DNA from: BCD1 sp965230565
Lineage (GTDB): Bacteria; Bacteroidota; Bacteroidia; Chitinophagales; Saprospiraceae
Direction: 5' to 3'
Assembly: GCA_965230565.1 (NCBI GenBank)
Contig: CBDDLH010000016.1
Coordinates: 682,001 to 746,000 of the forward strand
Length of the DNA stretch: 64,000 nt
Positions 9,840-18,168 of the stretch are shown one piece after another; position 1 is the stretch's first letter; every line of letters begins with the position of its first letter. The notes below the pieces were generated by a model, which was not told where the DNA came from, made no database searches, and worked only from the letters and a program-made list of their open reading frames with translations. Made by a program: the position numbers and the translations under genes.

Positions 9840-10587
9840 AACAAATTATAAGTGCTGAAAATTTTCCGGAGGGATAACCTTCCGACATTCTTTAATTTTT
9901 ATACAATAAACTCCCTATTCTGATAACATCACTGGAAAAAGAGAAAACCGTACGCCAGTTTCTCTTAACATCCATCAGAATAGAGCCTATTAAGTTTTCG
10001 AATGGAAAGGGTGAAAATTAATTTAAGAGCACGTATAAAAGTTATGTAAATAAAAATTTACACAAATGTATCAGGTTTAACACCTAATAATTTAAAAAAT
10101 TAAAATTGTTTTTTTCTTCTAGCCGACAATATCCAAAAAAAGGAAAACCGTAAGGGTAGTTTTATTCAATAACTATTGCTTCATTTTAAATTAACAAATG
10201 AAACTGGTGAATAAAGCCTTCTCGTTTTGTTGTATGTTATTCCCATCCGGTCGAAGTCAGTTAATCAGATCATCAATTGGACATATTGGAACAACCAATG
10301 AGGTCTATTACCCGCTAAAACCCAATAGATTCTCCCGACCGGGATTTCGCTGCCCAGGATTAAAAATTTTCCTCGCCCAGGCTTGGTCAGCAAACATAAC
10401 AGAAAATTCACATTCCAGAAAAGTTTTAACAAAAAAACGGGTTATTATTTTTTTCATTTGGACTAATCAAGAAGTTTTTCAACTATTATTATTACACCAG
10501 TGTTCTTTAGTGTAGTTTTGCAATTTGATCGCAAAAATAACTTTCAATTTTTATTGAAAATTACGAAATTGATTATAACTTTGAGTT
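9840..10587. other. Divergent intergenic region, no convincing gene
   Basis: These 748 bp separate the start of the giant gene (minus) from mqnE (plus). The region is AT-rich, especially 10020-10160. Two similar short motifs, AAAACCGTA(C/A)G, occur at about 9954 and 10144. An open frame at 10198-10515 has no recognisable domain, signal peptide or family resemblance and is probably not a gene. The right end holds the mqnE promoter. Confidence 0.6.
10554..10583 (+). promoter_or_regulatory. mqnE promoter, possibly leaderless
   Basis: A Bacteroidota-type -7 element TAACTTTG (10576-10583) has a TTG (10554-10556) 19 bp upstream as a -33 element. The -7 box ends only 4 nt before the mqnE ATG at 10588, so transcription would begin at or next to the start codon. 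This is inferred from consensus only. Confidence 0.55.
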
Positions 10588-11787
10588 ATGCAAACCACAA
10601 TAGATCTCGGAACACTTATCAATGATAAAAACTTATCAGAGGACTTAAAGTCAATTGCCAAAAAAGTTCAAAACAATGAACGCATCAGCACTGATGAAGG
10701 TATATTGTTGTATGAAAAAGGTCCCTTGTCCTTCGTAGGTGCTTTGGCTAACTTTATCAGGCATAAAAAACACAGTAAAACAACCTGGTTCAACCGCAAT
10801 TTCCATGTGGAGCCAACCAATGTTTGTTTATATACATGTAAGTTCTGTTCTTATTCCAGAATGATCAAACAGAGAAGTGATGGCTGGGAATACACCCTGG
10901 AAGAAGTAATGGACATGATCAAAAAGTACGATGATCAGCCAGTTACCGAGGTACATATTGTCGGCGGGGTACTTCCTCAATATGACTTTGAATTTTATAC
11001 TGATCTATATAAAGCCATTAAGGCTCACCGCCCTGAATTACATATTAAAGCGCTCACCCCGGTTGAATATCACTATATTTTCAAAAAAGCCAAGATCAGC
11101 TACGAGGAAGGCATGAAAGCTATGCACGAAGCAGGACTCGACTCGTTGCCTGGTGGCGGAGCTGAAATATTTGACGAGCAATTGAGGGACGAAATCGCCG
11201 GCGGAAAGTGCAGCTCCGATGAGTGGCTGAGAATCCATGAGATCTGGCACGGAATGGGACTGAGGTCAAATGCCACCATTCTCTATGGGCACCTGGAAAC
11301 ATTTGCCCATCGCATTGACCACATGAACCGCTTGCGTGAATTGCAGGATAAAACAGGGGGCTTCCAAACCTTCATCCCACTGAAATTCAGAAATAAAAAC
11401 AACGAAATGGCCCATGTACCTGAAGTCAGCGTGATTGAAGACCTCAGGAATTATGCCATCAGCAGGATATTCCTTGATAATTTCGACCATATTAAAGCCT
11501 ATTGGCCTATGATTGGTCGTACTACAGCGCAAATGTCTTTGGATTTTGGTGTAGATGACCTGGATGGCACCATTGATGATACTACAAAGATTTATTCAAT
11601 GGCAGGATCCGAGGAGCAAAACCCGGCCATGAGTACGGAAGATTTGGTCAAAACCATCAGAAACTCAGGCTACGTTGCCAAGGAAAGGGATACCTTGTAT
11701 AATGTGGTCAACGACTATACCGATGTTCAATTTGAAGATGACAAATCCTACAAAGGATACATGTCACTTCCTGTTGTCAATAATTAA
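10588..11787 (+). CDS. mqnE: Aminofutalosine synthase (radical SAM), MqnE
   Basis: Radical-SAM enzyme of the futalosine route to menaquinone. It joins 3-[(1-carboxyvinyl)oxy]benzoate with SAM-derived adenosine to give 6-amino-6-deoxyfutalosine (family knowledge). The 399-aa length fits. The [4Fe-4S]-binding CxxxCxxC is at Cys80, Cys84 and Cys87 (TNVCLYTCKFC). LPGGGAEIF, ILYGHLET, FIPLKF and the C-terminal SMAGSEEQNPAMSTEDLV and ERDTLYNVV blocks are typical of MqnE rather than of the related MqnC. It is followed after 2 nt by mqnA, the enzyme that makes its substrate, so the two form an operon. No other menaquinone genes are in the window. Confidence 0.9.
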   Translation: MQTTIDLGTLINDKNLSEDLKSIAKKVQNNERISTDEGILLYEKGPLSFVGALANFIRHKKHSKTTWFNRNFHVEPTNVCLYTCKFCSYSRMIKQRSDGWEYTLEEVMDMIKKYDDQPVTEVHIVGGVLPQYDFEFYTDLYKAIKAHRPELHIKALTPVEYHYIFKKAKISYEEGMKAMHEAGLDSLPGGGAEIFDEQLRDEIAGGKCSSDEWLRIHEIWHGMGLRSNATILYGHLETFAHRIDHMNRLRELQDKTGGFQTFIPLKFRNKNNEMAHVPEVSVIEDLRNYAISRIFLDNFDHIKAYWPMIGRTTAQMSLDFGVDDLDGTIDDTTKIYSMAGSEEQNPAMSTEDLVKTIRNSGYVAKERDTLYNVVNDYTDVQFEDDKSYKGYMSLPVVNN

Positions 11788-11789
11788 TT

Positions 11790-12566
11790 ATGGACAAAAT
11801 CAAAGTCACTGCAGTTAGCTATTTGAATACTAAACCTTTGTTATACGGTATTTTGAATAGTGAAATAGCAGACCAAATAGACCTTCAGCTGGACATCCCC
11901 TCTGTTTGTGCCGAAAAACTGAATTCCGGTGTAGCGGATCTGGGGCTCATTCCCGTTGCCGCCATTCCGGAATTAGCCAACCCTGAGATCATTTCCAATT
12001 TTTGCATTGGCACCAATGGCAGTGTTAAAACTGTCTGTATCTATGGTCAGTGCCCTATCGAAGAAATGGATGCTATTTATCTTGATTTCCATTCAAGAAC
12101 TTCTGTAGAGCTCACTAAGTTATTGCTAAAAGATTACTGGAAATTAACACCGGAATTAATTCCTGCTTTCCCCGGATATATCGATAAAATAAAAGACAAA
12201 AAAGGTGGTCTTGTCATAGGTGACAGAACTATTGGCCTGGATCAGCAATATACATTTGTTTATGATCTTGGCGAAATATGGAAAGACCATACCGGGTTGC
12301 CTTTTGTTTTCGCTGCCTGGGTAAGTAATCGTCCGCTCCCGGAACCATTTGTAAATGGCTTTAATGAAGCTATGAAAAAAGGCGTCAATGCAATTCCTGA
12401 ATTGATCCTGATTATTCCCGAGCAGGAATTTGACCTTGAACATTATTTTACGCATAATATCAGTTACGAACTCGATATGAAAAAGCGGGAAAGTCTATCT
12501 ATCTTCCTTAACTCCATCACCGATGGTGTTCTTCCCGAAGCAACCAAAAACAGTCTCGTTTGTTGA
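11790..12566 (+). CDS. mqnA: Chorismate dehydratase, MqnA
   Basis: First step of the futalosine pathway: dehydration of chorismate to 3-[(1-carboxyvinyl)oxy]benzoate, the substrate of MqnE encoded immediately upstream. The 258-aa protein has the MqnA/MqnD periplasmic-binding-protein-like fold, with an N-terminal AVSYLNTKPLLYGI and a V(A/S)DLGLIPVAA block, then GSVKTVCIY and LVIGDRT. The order mqnE-mqnA with 2 nt between genes indicates translational coupling. MqnD is the main alternative, but the N-terminal SYLNTKPL sequence favours MqnA. Confidence 0.88.
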   Translation: MDKIKVTAVSYLNTKPLLYGILNSEIADQIDLQLDIPSVCAEKLNSGVADLGLIPVAAIPELANPEIISNFCIGTNGSVKTVCIYGQCPIEEMDAIYLDFHSRTSVELTKLLLKDYWKLTPELIPAFPGYIDKIKDKKGGLVIGDRTIGLDQQYTFVYDLGEIWKDHTGLPFVFAAWVSNRPLPEPFVNGFNEAMKKGVNAIPELILIIPEQEFDLEHYFTHNISYELDMKKRESLSIFLNSITDGVLPEATKNSLVC

Positions 12567-12596
12567 TACAATAACGAACTAAAAACCTGATAGATC

Positions 12597-13136
12597 ATGA
12601 ATTTTGAATTAGCTACCTTGGGTGGAGGTTGTTTCTGGTGTTTAGAAGCTGTTTACCAACAACTGGAAGGTGTGGAATCCATCGTTTCAGGCTATGCCGG
12701 AGGAACACAGGAAACTGCTAATTACAGAGACGTATGTTCCGGAACAACGGATCATGCTGAAGTTATTCAAATCAAATTCAACCCAAACACCGTTAGCTTC
12801 AAAGAGCTACTTGATATTTTCTGGACGATTCATGATCCAACCACATTGAATCGACAGGGAAATGACGTTGGACCTCAATATCGTTCCGCCATTTTTTATC
12901 ATGATGAAAACCAAAAGTCAGTTGCCGAACAATCACTTAATGAAGTGGCAACTAAAATCTGGGACGCCCCCATCACTACTGAAATTACTTCCCTTACGGA
13001 GTTCTTTCCCGGCGAAACTTACCATCAAAATTACTACGCTAAAACGGGAAGCAGAAACCCTTATTGCACCTTTGTCATCACACCTAAAGTGAACAAGTTC
13101 AGAAAACAATTTGCGAACAGACTGAAGAAGGGTTGA
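12597..13136 (+). CDS. msrA: Peptide methionine sulfoxide reductase MsrA
   Basis: Reduces methionine-S-sulfoxide in proteins and free methionine, a cytoplasmic oxidative-damage repair function. The 179-aa protein carries the MsrA hallmark GCFWC with the catalytic Cys12, followed by VSGYAGG, YRDVCSGTTDHAEV and YRSAIFYHDENQ, and a FFPGETYHQNYY block. It starts 30 bp after mqnA and may be co-transcribed with it. No fused MsrB domain is present. Confidence 0.95.
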   Translation: MNFELATLGGGCFWCLEAVYQQLEGVESIVSGYAGGTQETANYRDVCSGTTDHAEVIQIKFNPNTVSFKELLDIFWTIHDPTTLNRQGNDVGPQYRSAIFYHDENQKSVAEQSLNEVATKIWDAPITTEITSLTEFFPGETYHQNYYAKTGSRNPYCTFVITPKVNKFRKQFANRLKKG

Positions 13137-13338
13137 TTCAGGCTGCCTAAAGACTTAAAAGACCAATCTACTAACTTGGATTTCGTAAAATAAACGGGTT
13201 ACCATCAGCCCCTTAAAAGGTAATACCTATAGGTTAAAACTCACCAATTATCAGCGCCCCGATAAGCCAGTGTAAAACCGTTAAAAAATCACTCTATTTT
13301 TTAGTTAGTTTAGATTCTAAAATAATTACTTTTTTTTG

Positions 13339-13346
13339 TAGATTTG
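13339..13346 (+). promoter_or_regulatory. Candidate gapA -7 promoter element
   Basis: TAGATTTG matches the Bacteroidota TAnnTTTG -7 consensus and lies about 68 bp before the gapA ATG. A good -33 TTTG at standard spacing is not obvious. The leader contains the small palindrome GCAATTGAATTGC. The rest of the 13137-13414 gap shows nothing else convincing. Confidence 0.4.
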
Positions 13347-13414
13347 TGTTGCAATTGAATTGCGTTTGTGTTATTTTTACACTTTCAATTTTTAATTAAA
13401 ATCAACTTCGTACC

Positions 13415-14416
13415 ATGTCAAAAAAAATAGCTATCAACGGGTTTGGCCGCATTGGTCGTTTGACACTTAGAAACCTGCTCAAAAAAGACGATATTGAAAT
13501 CGTTGCGATCAACGATTTAACCGATAACGCAACACTGGCACACTTGTTTAAATATGACTCAGCTCAAGGACCTTTCGAAGGAACTGTAGAATCTACTGAC
13601 GATGCTTTGATCATCAATGGAAAATCTATCCGCGCTTCTGCTGAAAGAGATCCAGAAAAACTTCCATGGGCTGAATTGGGTGTTGACCTTGTTTTGGAAT
13701 GCACGGGAATATTCCGTACTAAAGAATCAGCTGGCAAACACCTTACAGCCGGTGCAAAAGATGTATTGCTCTCTGCTCCTGGAAAAGGAGATGGAATCCA
13801 AACAATTGTTTTGGGTGTAAACGGTGAAGATCTGGACCGTCGTCATAATGTATTCTCAAACGCTTCCTGTACTACTAACTGTCTGGCACCTGTAGCTAAG
13901 ATCCTCTGTGAAAACTGGGGAGTTGAGGTTGGGTCAATGACTACAATCCATGCCTACACTGGAGATCAGCGCATTCAGGATGCTCCTCACAGTGACCTTC
14001 GTCGTGCACGTGCAGCAGCTTTTAACATGATACCAACAAGTACCGGTGCTGCAAAAGCTGTTGGAAAAGTTGTTCCGGAAATTGATGATAAATTATTTGC
14101 CATTGCGATGCGTGTTCCTACCATCACTGGTTCTGTAATCGAGCTTAACGTGGTTCTGGAAAAAGATACAACGGTGGAGGAAGTAAATGCTAAGTTCAAG
14201 GCAGCCGCTGAAAGTGGACCAATGAAAGGCATTTTGCAATATACTGAGGATCCAATCGTATCCAGTGACATCGTTCGCAGCCCTTACTCTTCCATTTTTG
14301 ACGCTGGATTAACAGACGTAAAAGGAAGAATGCTGAAAGTAGTCAGTTGGTATGATAACGAGGCCGGTTATTCTGCTCGTTTAGCCGACCTGGCACACAT
14401 AATTTGCACTAAGTAA
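13415..14416 (+). CDS. gapA: Glyceraldehyde-3-phosphate dehydrogenase
   Basis: Glycolytic enzyme interconverting glyceraldehyde-3-phosphate and 1,3-bisphosphoglycerate with NAD and phosphate. The 333-aa protein has the Rossmann motif INGFGRIGR at the N-terminus, Asp34 in AINDL (the residue favouring NAD over NADP), the catalytic Cys152 in SNASCTTNC, and the C-terminal SWYDNEAGYSARL. pgk, the next glycolytic step, follows but is separated by a strong terminator, so each gene probably has its own transcript end. Confidence 0.97.
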   Translation: MSKKIAINGFGRIGRLTLRNLLKKDDIEIVAINDLTDNATLAHLFKYDSAQGPFEGTVESTDDALIINGKSIRASAERDPEKLPWAELGVDLVLECTGIFRTKESAGKHLTAGAKDVLLSAPGKGDGIQTIVLGVNGEDLDRRHNVFSNASCTTNCLAPVAKILCENWGVEVGSMTTIHAYTGDQRIQDAPHSDLRRARAAAFNMIPTSTGAAKAVGKVVPEIDDKLFAIAMRVPTITGSVIELNVVLEKDTTVEEVNAKFKAAAESGPMKGILQYTEDPIVSSDIVRSPYSSIFDAGLTDVKGRMLKVVSWYDNEAGYSARLADLAHIICTK

Positions 14417-14432
14417 TAAAACTCAATAACAG

Positions 14433-14471
14433 GAAGGAATTTCGGACTATCGGGATTCCTTTCTTTTTTTT
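14433..14471 (+). terminator. Rho-independent terminator after gapA
   Basis: A 10-bp stem with two T-G wobbles (14435-14444 with 14451-14460) and a 6-nt loop is followed by a run of T (14461-14471). It lies 17 bp after the gapA stop. Confidence 0.8.
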
Positions 14472-14528
14472 AAACCAGATACATTTGACCCTATGGATTA
14501 TTGTATCTGTATGTTAATTTTCAAACTC

Positions 14529-15731
14529 ATGAATCTGGAATTTAAAGATAAAAGAGCTTTGGTACGCGTTGATTTCAATGTACCCCTCAATGAAAATTTT
14601 GAAATCACTGATGACACCCGTATGCGGAAAGCTTTGCCTACCATCAAAGCCATCCTCGATAAGGGAGGAGCAGTGGTATTAATGTCTCATTTGGGCCGTC
14701 CTCTCAAAAAACTAAAAGATGACGGCAGCATCGATGTGGAAAAATTCACTTTAAAGCATCTTTCAGGCCATTTATCAGATCTCACCGGAGTGAAGGTTAA
14801 ATTCTGTCCTGAAACTGTGGGAGGGCAAGCGGAAGCCATGAGTGCAGACCTAAAGCCTGGAGAAATTCTCCTCCTTGAAAATACCCGCTTCAACAAAGGT
14901 GAGAAAACGGGTGATAAGGATTTTGCTCAAAAGCTATCCGTATTAGGCGATGTTTATGTAAATGACGCCTTTGGAACAGCCCACAGAGCGCACGCTTCTA
15001 CTGCCGTAGTTGCAGATTTCTTCGACCAGGATAAAAAATCCTTTGGATTCCTGATGGAAGCTGAAATTCTGAATGCCAATAAGGTACTCAATAATCCGGA
15101 AAGGCCATTAACCGCTATTTCGGGAGGAGCAAAAGTTTCTGACAAGATTCTGTTGCTTGAAAGAATGTTGGAGTTTGTTGATAATTTGATCATAGGAGGC
15201 GGTATGGCTTACACATTCTTCAAAGCACAAGGAGGTAATGTAGGTAATTCTCTTGTAGAGGAAGACAAGCTTGATCTGGCGCTTGAATTATTGAAAAAAG
15301 CGGAAGCCAAAGGAGTTAAAATCTGCTTACCGGAAGATTCAATTATTGCGGATAATTTTGCTAATGATGCCAATTCAGCCATCAAATCCAATATGGAAAT
15401 TCCAGACGGATGGATGGGACTTGATATCGGACCAAAAGCGGTTGAAGAATTTGGAAAGGTTATTGCAGCATCCAAAACCCTCTTATGGAATGGTCCTATG
15501 GGTGTCTTTGAAATGAGTAATTTCGCCGGTGGCACGAAAGCCGTAGCGGAACAAATTGCCAAAGCCACTACCAATGGAGCCTTTTCCTTGATTGGAGGTG
15601 GTGATTCTGTTGCTGCAATCAATCAGTTGGGACTGGCAGATGATGTGAGTTATGTTTCTACAGGAGGTGGGGCAATGCTCGAATTTCTGGAAGGAAAGGA
15701 TTTGCCTGGAATTGCCGCTATTGAAGGTTAG
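14529..15731 (+). CDS. pgk: Phosphoglycerate kinase
   Basis: Transfers phosphate from 1,3-bisphosphoglycerate to ADP in glycolysis. The PGK signature RALVRVDFNVPLN is at the N-terminus, followed by SHLGRP, LENTRFNKGEK, NDAFGTAHRAHAST and the C-terminal nucleotide-binding LIGGGDSVAAINQ. I chose ATG 14529 (400 aa) because family members begin only a few residues before this signature. In-frame ATGs at 14511 and 14493 would add 6 or 12 residues (MDYCICMLIFKL) unlike PGK. No Shine-Dalgarno helps the choice. Confidence 0.93.
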   Translation: MNLEFKDKRALVRVDFNVPLNENFEITDDTRMRKALPTIKAILDKGGAVVLMSHLGRPLKKLKDDGSIDVEKFTLKHLSGHLSDLTGVKVKFCPETVGGQAEAMSADLKPGEILLLENTRFNKGEKTGDKDFAQKLSVLGDVYVNDAFGTAHRAHASTAVVADFFDQDKKSFGFLMEAEILNANKVLNNPERPLTAISGGAKVSDKILLLERMLEFVDNLIIGGGMAYTFFKAQGGNVGNSLVEEDKLDLALELLKKAEAKGVKICLPEDSIIADNFANDANSAIKSNMEIPDGWMGLDIGPKAVEEFGKVIAASKTLLWNGPMGVFEMSNFAGGTKAVAEQIAKATTNGAFSLIGGGDSVAAINQLGLADDVSYVSTGGGAMLEFLEGKDLPGIAAIEG

Positions 15732-15747
15732 AAAATCTCCAAATTCA

Positions 15748-15788
15748 ATAAAAAAACCGGAGCACCGATGGGTGTTCCGGTTTTTTTA
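15748..15788 (+). terminator. Rho-independent terminator after pgk
   Basis: A 10-bp stem (CCGGAGCACC with GGTGTTCCGG, one wobble) is flanked by A6 and T7 (15751-15787). It lies 26 bp after the pgk stop and may also work in the opposite direction. Confidence 0.88.
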
Positions 15789-15791
15789 TTT

Positions 15792-15947
15792 AGAGTATGT
15801 CTAAAATTTATCTTACTTTGAAAATCAGTAGTTTGTGATTCTGGCGATGAAAAAATTAATGAGTTTGACGGGTCAAATGAATTCATTTTTTCGAAGTCAG
15901 GTTCATAAAATATTGGTTTTCAGACAATAGAAATTTAGACATACTCT
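15792..15947. repeat. 156-bp imperfect palindrome, MITE-like
   Basis: Terminal inverted repeats AGAGTATGTCTAAAATTT (15792-15809) and AAATTTAGACATACTCT (15931-15947) bound the element. The interior keeps folding on itself: TGAAAATCA pairs imperfectly with TGGTTTTCA, GAAAAAAT with ATTTTTTC, and the exact centre is TTTGACGGGTCAAA (15864-15877). A possible TTA duplication flanks GAGTATG...CATACTC. No ORF of use is inside. It could be a non-autonomous transposable element or a large structured intergenic repeat. No second copy was seen in the window. Confidence 0.6.
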
Positions 15948-16873
15948 TAACTGGACTTTAGCCATTTTTATTTGAGCTTTTGTTAAGTCTTTTATTTGAT
16001 TTGGGTTTAAAAAGATTACACAAATTGGAATTATTAGATTTATTTTAGGCTATTTGAATCTATTTGACCTTCCTTCTGGCTACGCCTAATGCCAGCGGGG
16101 CATTTACTTTTTTCATTGCCAAAAAAGTAAACAAAAAGTCTAGAAAATACAAGGCGACAAGATTTTGCCTAGCTTTTGAAATAGGAAAAAGAGTTTTTAC
16201 TAAATCATTTTCGTTTGATAAAAACCTACTTCCCCGATTAACGACACTTTTTCGGGGTGCTTAAGTTTTTCGGGCTGATAAAGCTTTTTCGAGCACAAAA
16301 CATCTGTGCTTTATGTCGTTCCTCGAAGCCGTTGACGCCTTTTATCTTCTGGGGCCGCTGTGTATTTTCAACCAGATTTAAAAATTTCCCATCAATTCAA
16401 AAATTCCTGACGGTCCACAGTGGCTCATCCCACCAAAATTGTGTCGCGGCTAATAGGGCTACCGAAAGTAAAAAATAAAACTAAGTTCCATTACTAAAAA
16501 TCCTCCAACATTTCCTTCACCTCAGCAATTCCAGCACTATAAAGAAGCAGCAATTTTGGTTCGATAATTATCCTATAACCCGAAGTTTCGCCTTATCCAA
16601 TCTCATTCAAAAAGTCAAAAGCCACATTGGCCCGTCTAGCGTTTTTGCTTCCTTTTTTGGCAATGAAAAAAGGAAGAGCCCAGCCGGCTTGAGGCGATAC
16701 CAAAAGCAATTTACCTATCTTCTGATCAATCAAACTGAAAAATCAGAATCCAATTTTTAAATATCTAGGTTTTTTCCCGACATATAAAATTTAATTTCCA
16801 AATCAAAACATCCTTGACTATCAACGAATTACTGACTAAAACCCTGTATTCTAATAGCTAAAGTCCAGCTTAA
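15947..16873. repeat. 927-bp gene-free region bounded by inverted repeats
   Basis: TTAA-CTGGACTTTAGC (15947-15962) is repeated inverted as GCTAAAGTCCAG-C-TTAA (16857-16873). Inside, two arms of about 67 bp are inverted copies of each other (16078-16144 and 16635-16701, sharing CGCCT, GGGC, a CATTGCC core and CTAGA). Each arm contains its own hairpin: TTACTTTTTT/AAAAAAGTAA with loop CATTGCC, and CTTCCTTTTTT/AAAAAAGGAAG with loop GGCAATG. Short open frames at 16064-16264 and 16257-16478 have no recognisable content. The right end lies 3 bp from the rhodanese stop codon. It may be a decayed mobile element or a Bacteroidota intergenic repeat. Confidence 0.55.
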
Positions 16874-16876
16874 TTC

Positions 16877-17263
16877 TTAAATTCTTTTTAAATCAAAATC
16901 ATAATATTTTGAAAAAGAATTCAATCCCCCGTCGAGATTAAAAATTTTGTCTTTATCAAATCCTCCATTTCTCAACAGAGTACATACCCGGATACTCCTT
17001 CTTCCGGAACGACAAAAAACGAAAATGTCTTTTTCCTTATTCAACATCTCTAATTGATCCCAGAGATCACCGGAAGAGTAATTAATATTTCGAGCATTCG
17101 GAAAACTACCCTGCCCAAATTCTTCGGGGGATCTGACGTCAATTAATAAAAACTTCCCATCCCTGGCGCCAGTAATTTTAGCAGCAAACTCTTCTGAATC
17201 CAGGTTGTTCAGCTGAGCCTTTAGCAAGGACCAAAAAGAAGTTTTACAAACTGTCTTTTCCAT
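16877..17263 (-). CDS. Rhodanese-like sulfurtransferase domain protein
   Basis: Single-domain rhodanese of 128 aa. The active-site loop FCRSGRRS carries Cys84, and the upstream LIDVRSPEEFGQGSFPNARNI block is typical of the family. Such proteins accept and transfer persulfide sulfur; the acceptor cannot be read from sequence. It has no signal peptide, so it is cytoplasmic. It lies 61 bp downstream of an HdrB-like iron-sulfur protein on the same strand and may be the last gene of that cluster, fitting a sulfur or iron-sulfur role (inference). Confidence 0.88.
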   Translation of the reverse strand: MEKTVCKTSFWSLLKAQLNNLDSEEFAAKITGARDGKFLLIDVRSPEEFGQGSFPNARNINYSSGDLWDQLEMLNKEKDIFVFCRSGRRSIRVCTLLRNGGFDKDKIFNLDGGLNSFSKYYDFDLKRI

Positions 17264-17324
17264 GTTTATTGTTCGATTTATTGGTTAAAGCAGTCGCAGA
17301 AAAATCTACGTCCTGAATGGTCTT

Positions 17325-18113
17325 CTATTTCATATTGTTGACAATCATTTCGGCAAGATCGTAAACCATAACTGACTCCTGCTTTTCTTTTTCTTTCACT
17401 CCATCCTCCAGCATAGTAAGACAAAAAGGACAATTAGCGGCAATGATTTCAGCCCCGGTCCCAATAGCTTCCTCTGCACGTTCTGTATTAATCCGCTTAT
17501 CCCCGGGTTCATCTTCTTTCCACATTTGAGATCCACCAGCTCCACAACAGAGACCATTGGCCTTTGAGCGCTTCATTTCCTTCAAATCGGAATCTAATTG
17601 CTCCAAGACTTTTCTGGGAGCGGTATACTCCTCTCCTATCCTTCCCAAATAACAGGAATCATGGTAGGTAATTTTCTTTCCTTTAAAAGCTCCACCTTCA
17701 ATTTTCAATTTTCCTTCATCGATGAGCTGTTGTAATAATTGGGTATGATGCAATACCTCGTAATTACCCCCCAAAGCCGGATAATCATTTTTCAGGCTAT
17801 TAAAACAATGCGGGCAGGCAGTAACGATTTTCTTAATGTCATACATTTTTAAAGTCTCGATATTCATTAATGCAGACATCTGGAAAATGAATTCATTACC
17901 AGCTCTGCGAGCCGGATCACCAGTACATTGTTCTTCACTTCCAAGGATAGCATAATTAACTCCCACTTTATTGAGAATTTCACAAAAAGCCCGGGTTACC
18001 TTTTGCGCCCGGTCATCAAAACTTCCGGCACACCCAACCCAAAAAAGAATCTCAGGACTTTTACCTTCTGCAGCCATTTCGGCCATCGTAGGAACGATCA
18101 AATTTTCAGACAT
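17325..18113 (-). CDS. HdrB-like (CCG-domain) iron-sulfur oxidoreductase subunit
   Basis: 262-aa protein with two cysteine-rich CCG-type domains, the family of heterodisulfide reductase subunit B, GlpC and LutA. Visible cysteine blocks are WVGCAGS, CPHCFNSLK, HDSCYLGR, LCCGAGGSQMW and CPFCLTML. In HdrB these ligate an unusual [4Fe-4S] cluster at a thiol/disulfide site. It has no membrane segment and presumably docks on the membrane-bound ferredoxin-like partner encoded 55 bp upstream (18169-19515). Together they look like an electron-transfer complex between a membrane quinone pool and a soluble substrate. The substrate is unknown. Archaeal-type heterodisulfide is unlikely here. Confidence 0.82.
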   Translation of the reverse strand: MSENLIVPTMAEMAAEGKSPEILFWVGCAGSFDDRAQKVTRAFCEILNKVGVNYAILGSEEQCTGDPARRAGNEFIFQMSALMNIETLKMYDIKKIVTACPHCFNSLKNDYPALGGNYEVLHHTQLLQQLIDEGKLKIEGGAFKGKKITYHDSCYLGRIGEEYTAPRKVLEQLDSDLKEMKRSKANGLCCGAGGSQMWKEDEPGDKRINTERAEEAIGTGAEIIAANCPFCLTMLEDGVKEKEKQESVMVYDLAEMIVNNMK

Positions 18114-18168
18114 TGTGTATTTTTTAAACGGGAAAATCCCGGGTTGTTAAAATAGGTGACAACAAATA

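Noticed and set aside
10198..10515. 105-codon open frame in the gap before mqnE
   Set aside because: No recognisable domain, odd composition and no promoter; likely chance.
16064..16478. Short open frames within the inverted-repeat region
   Set aside because: They cover palindromic repeat sequence and have no protein-family resemblance.
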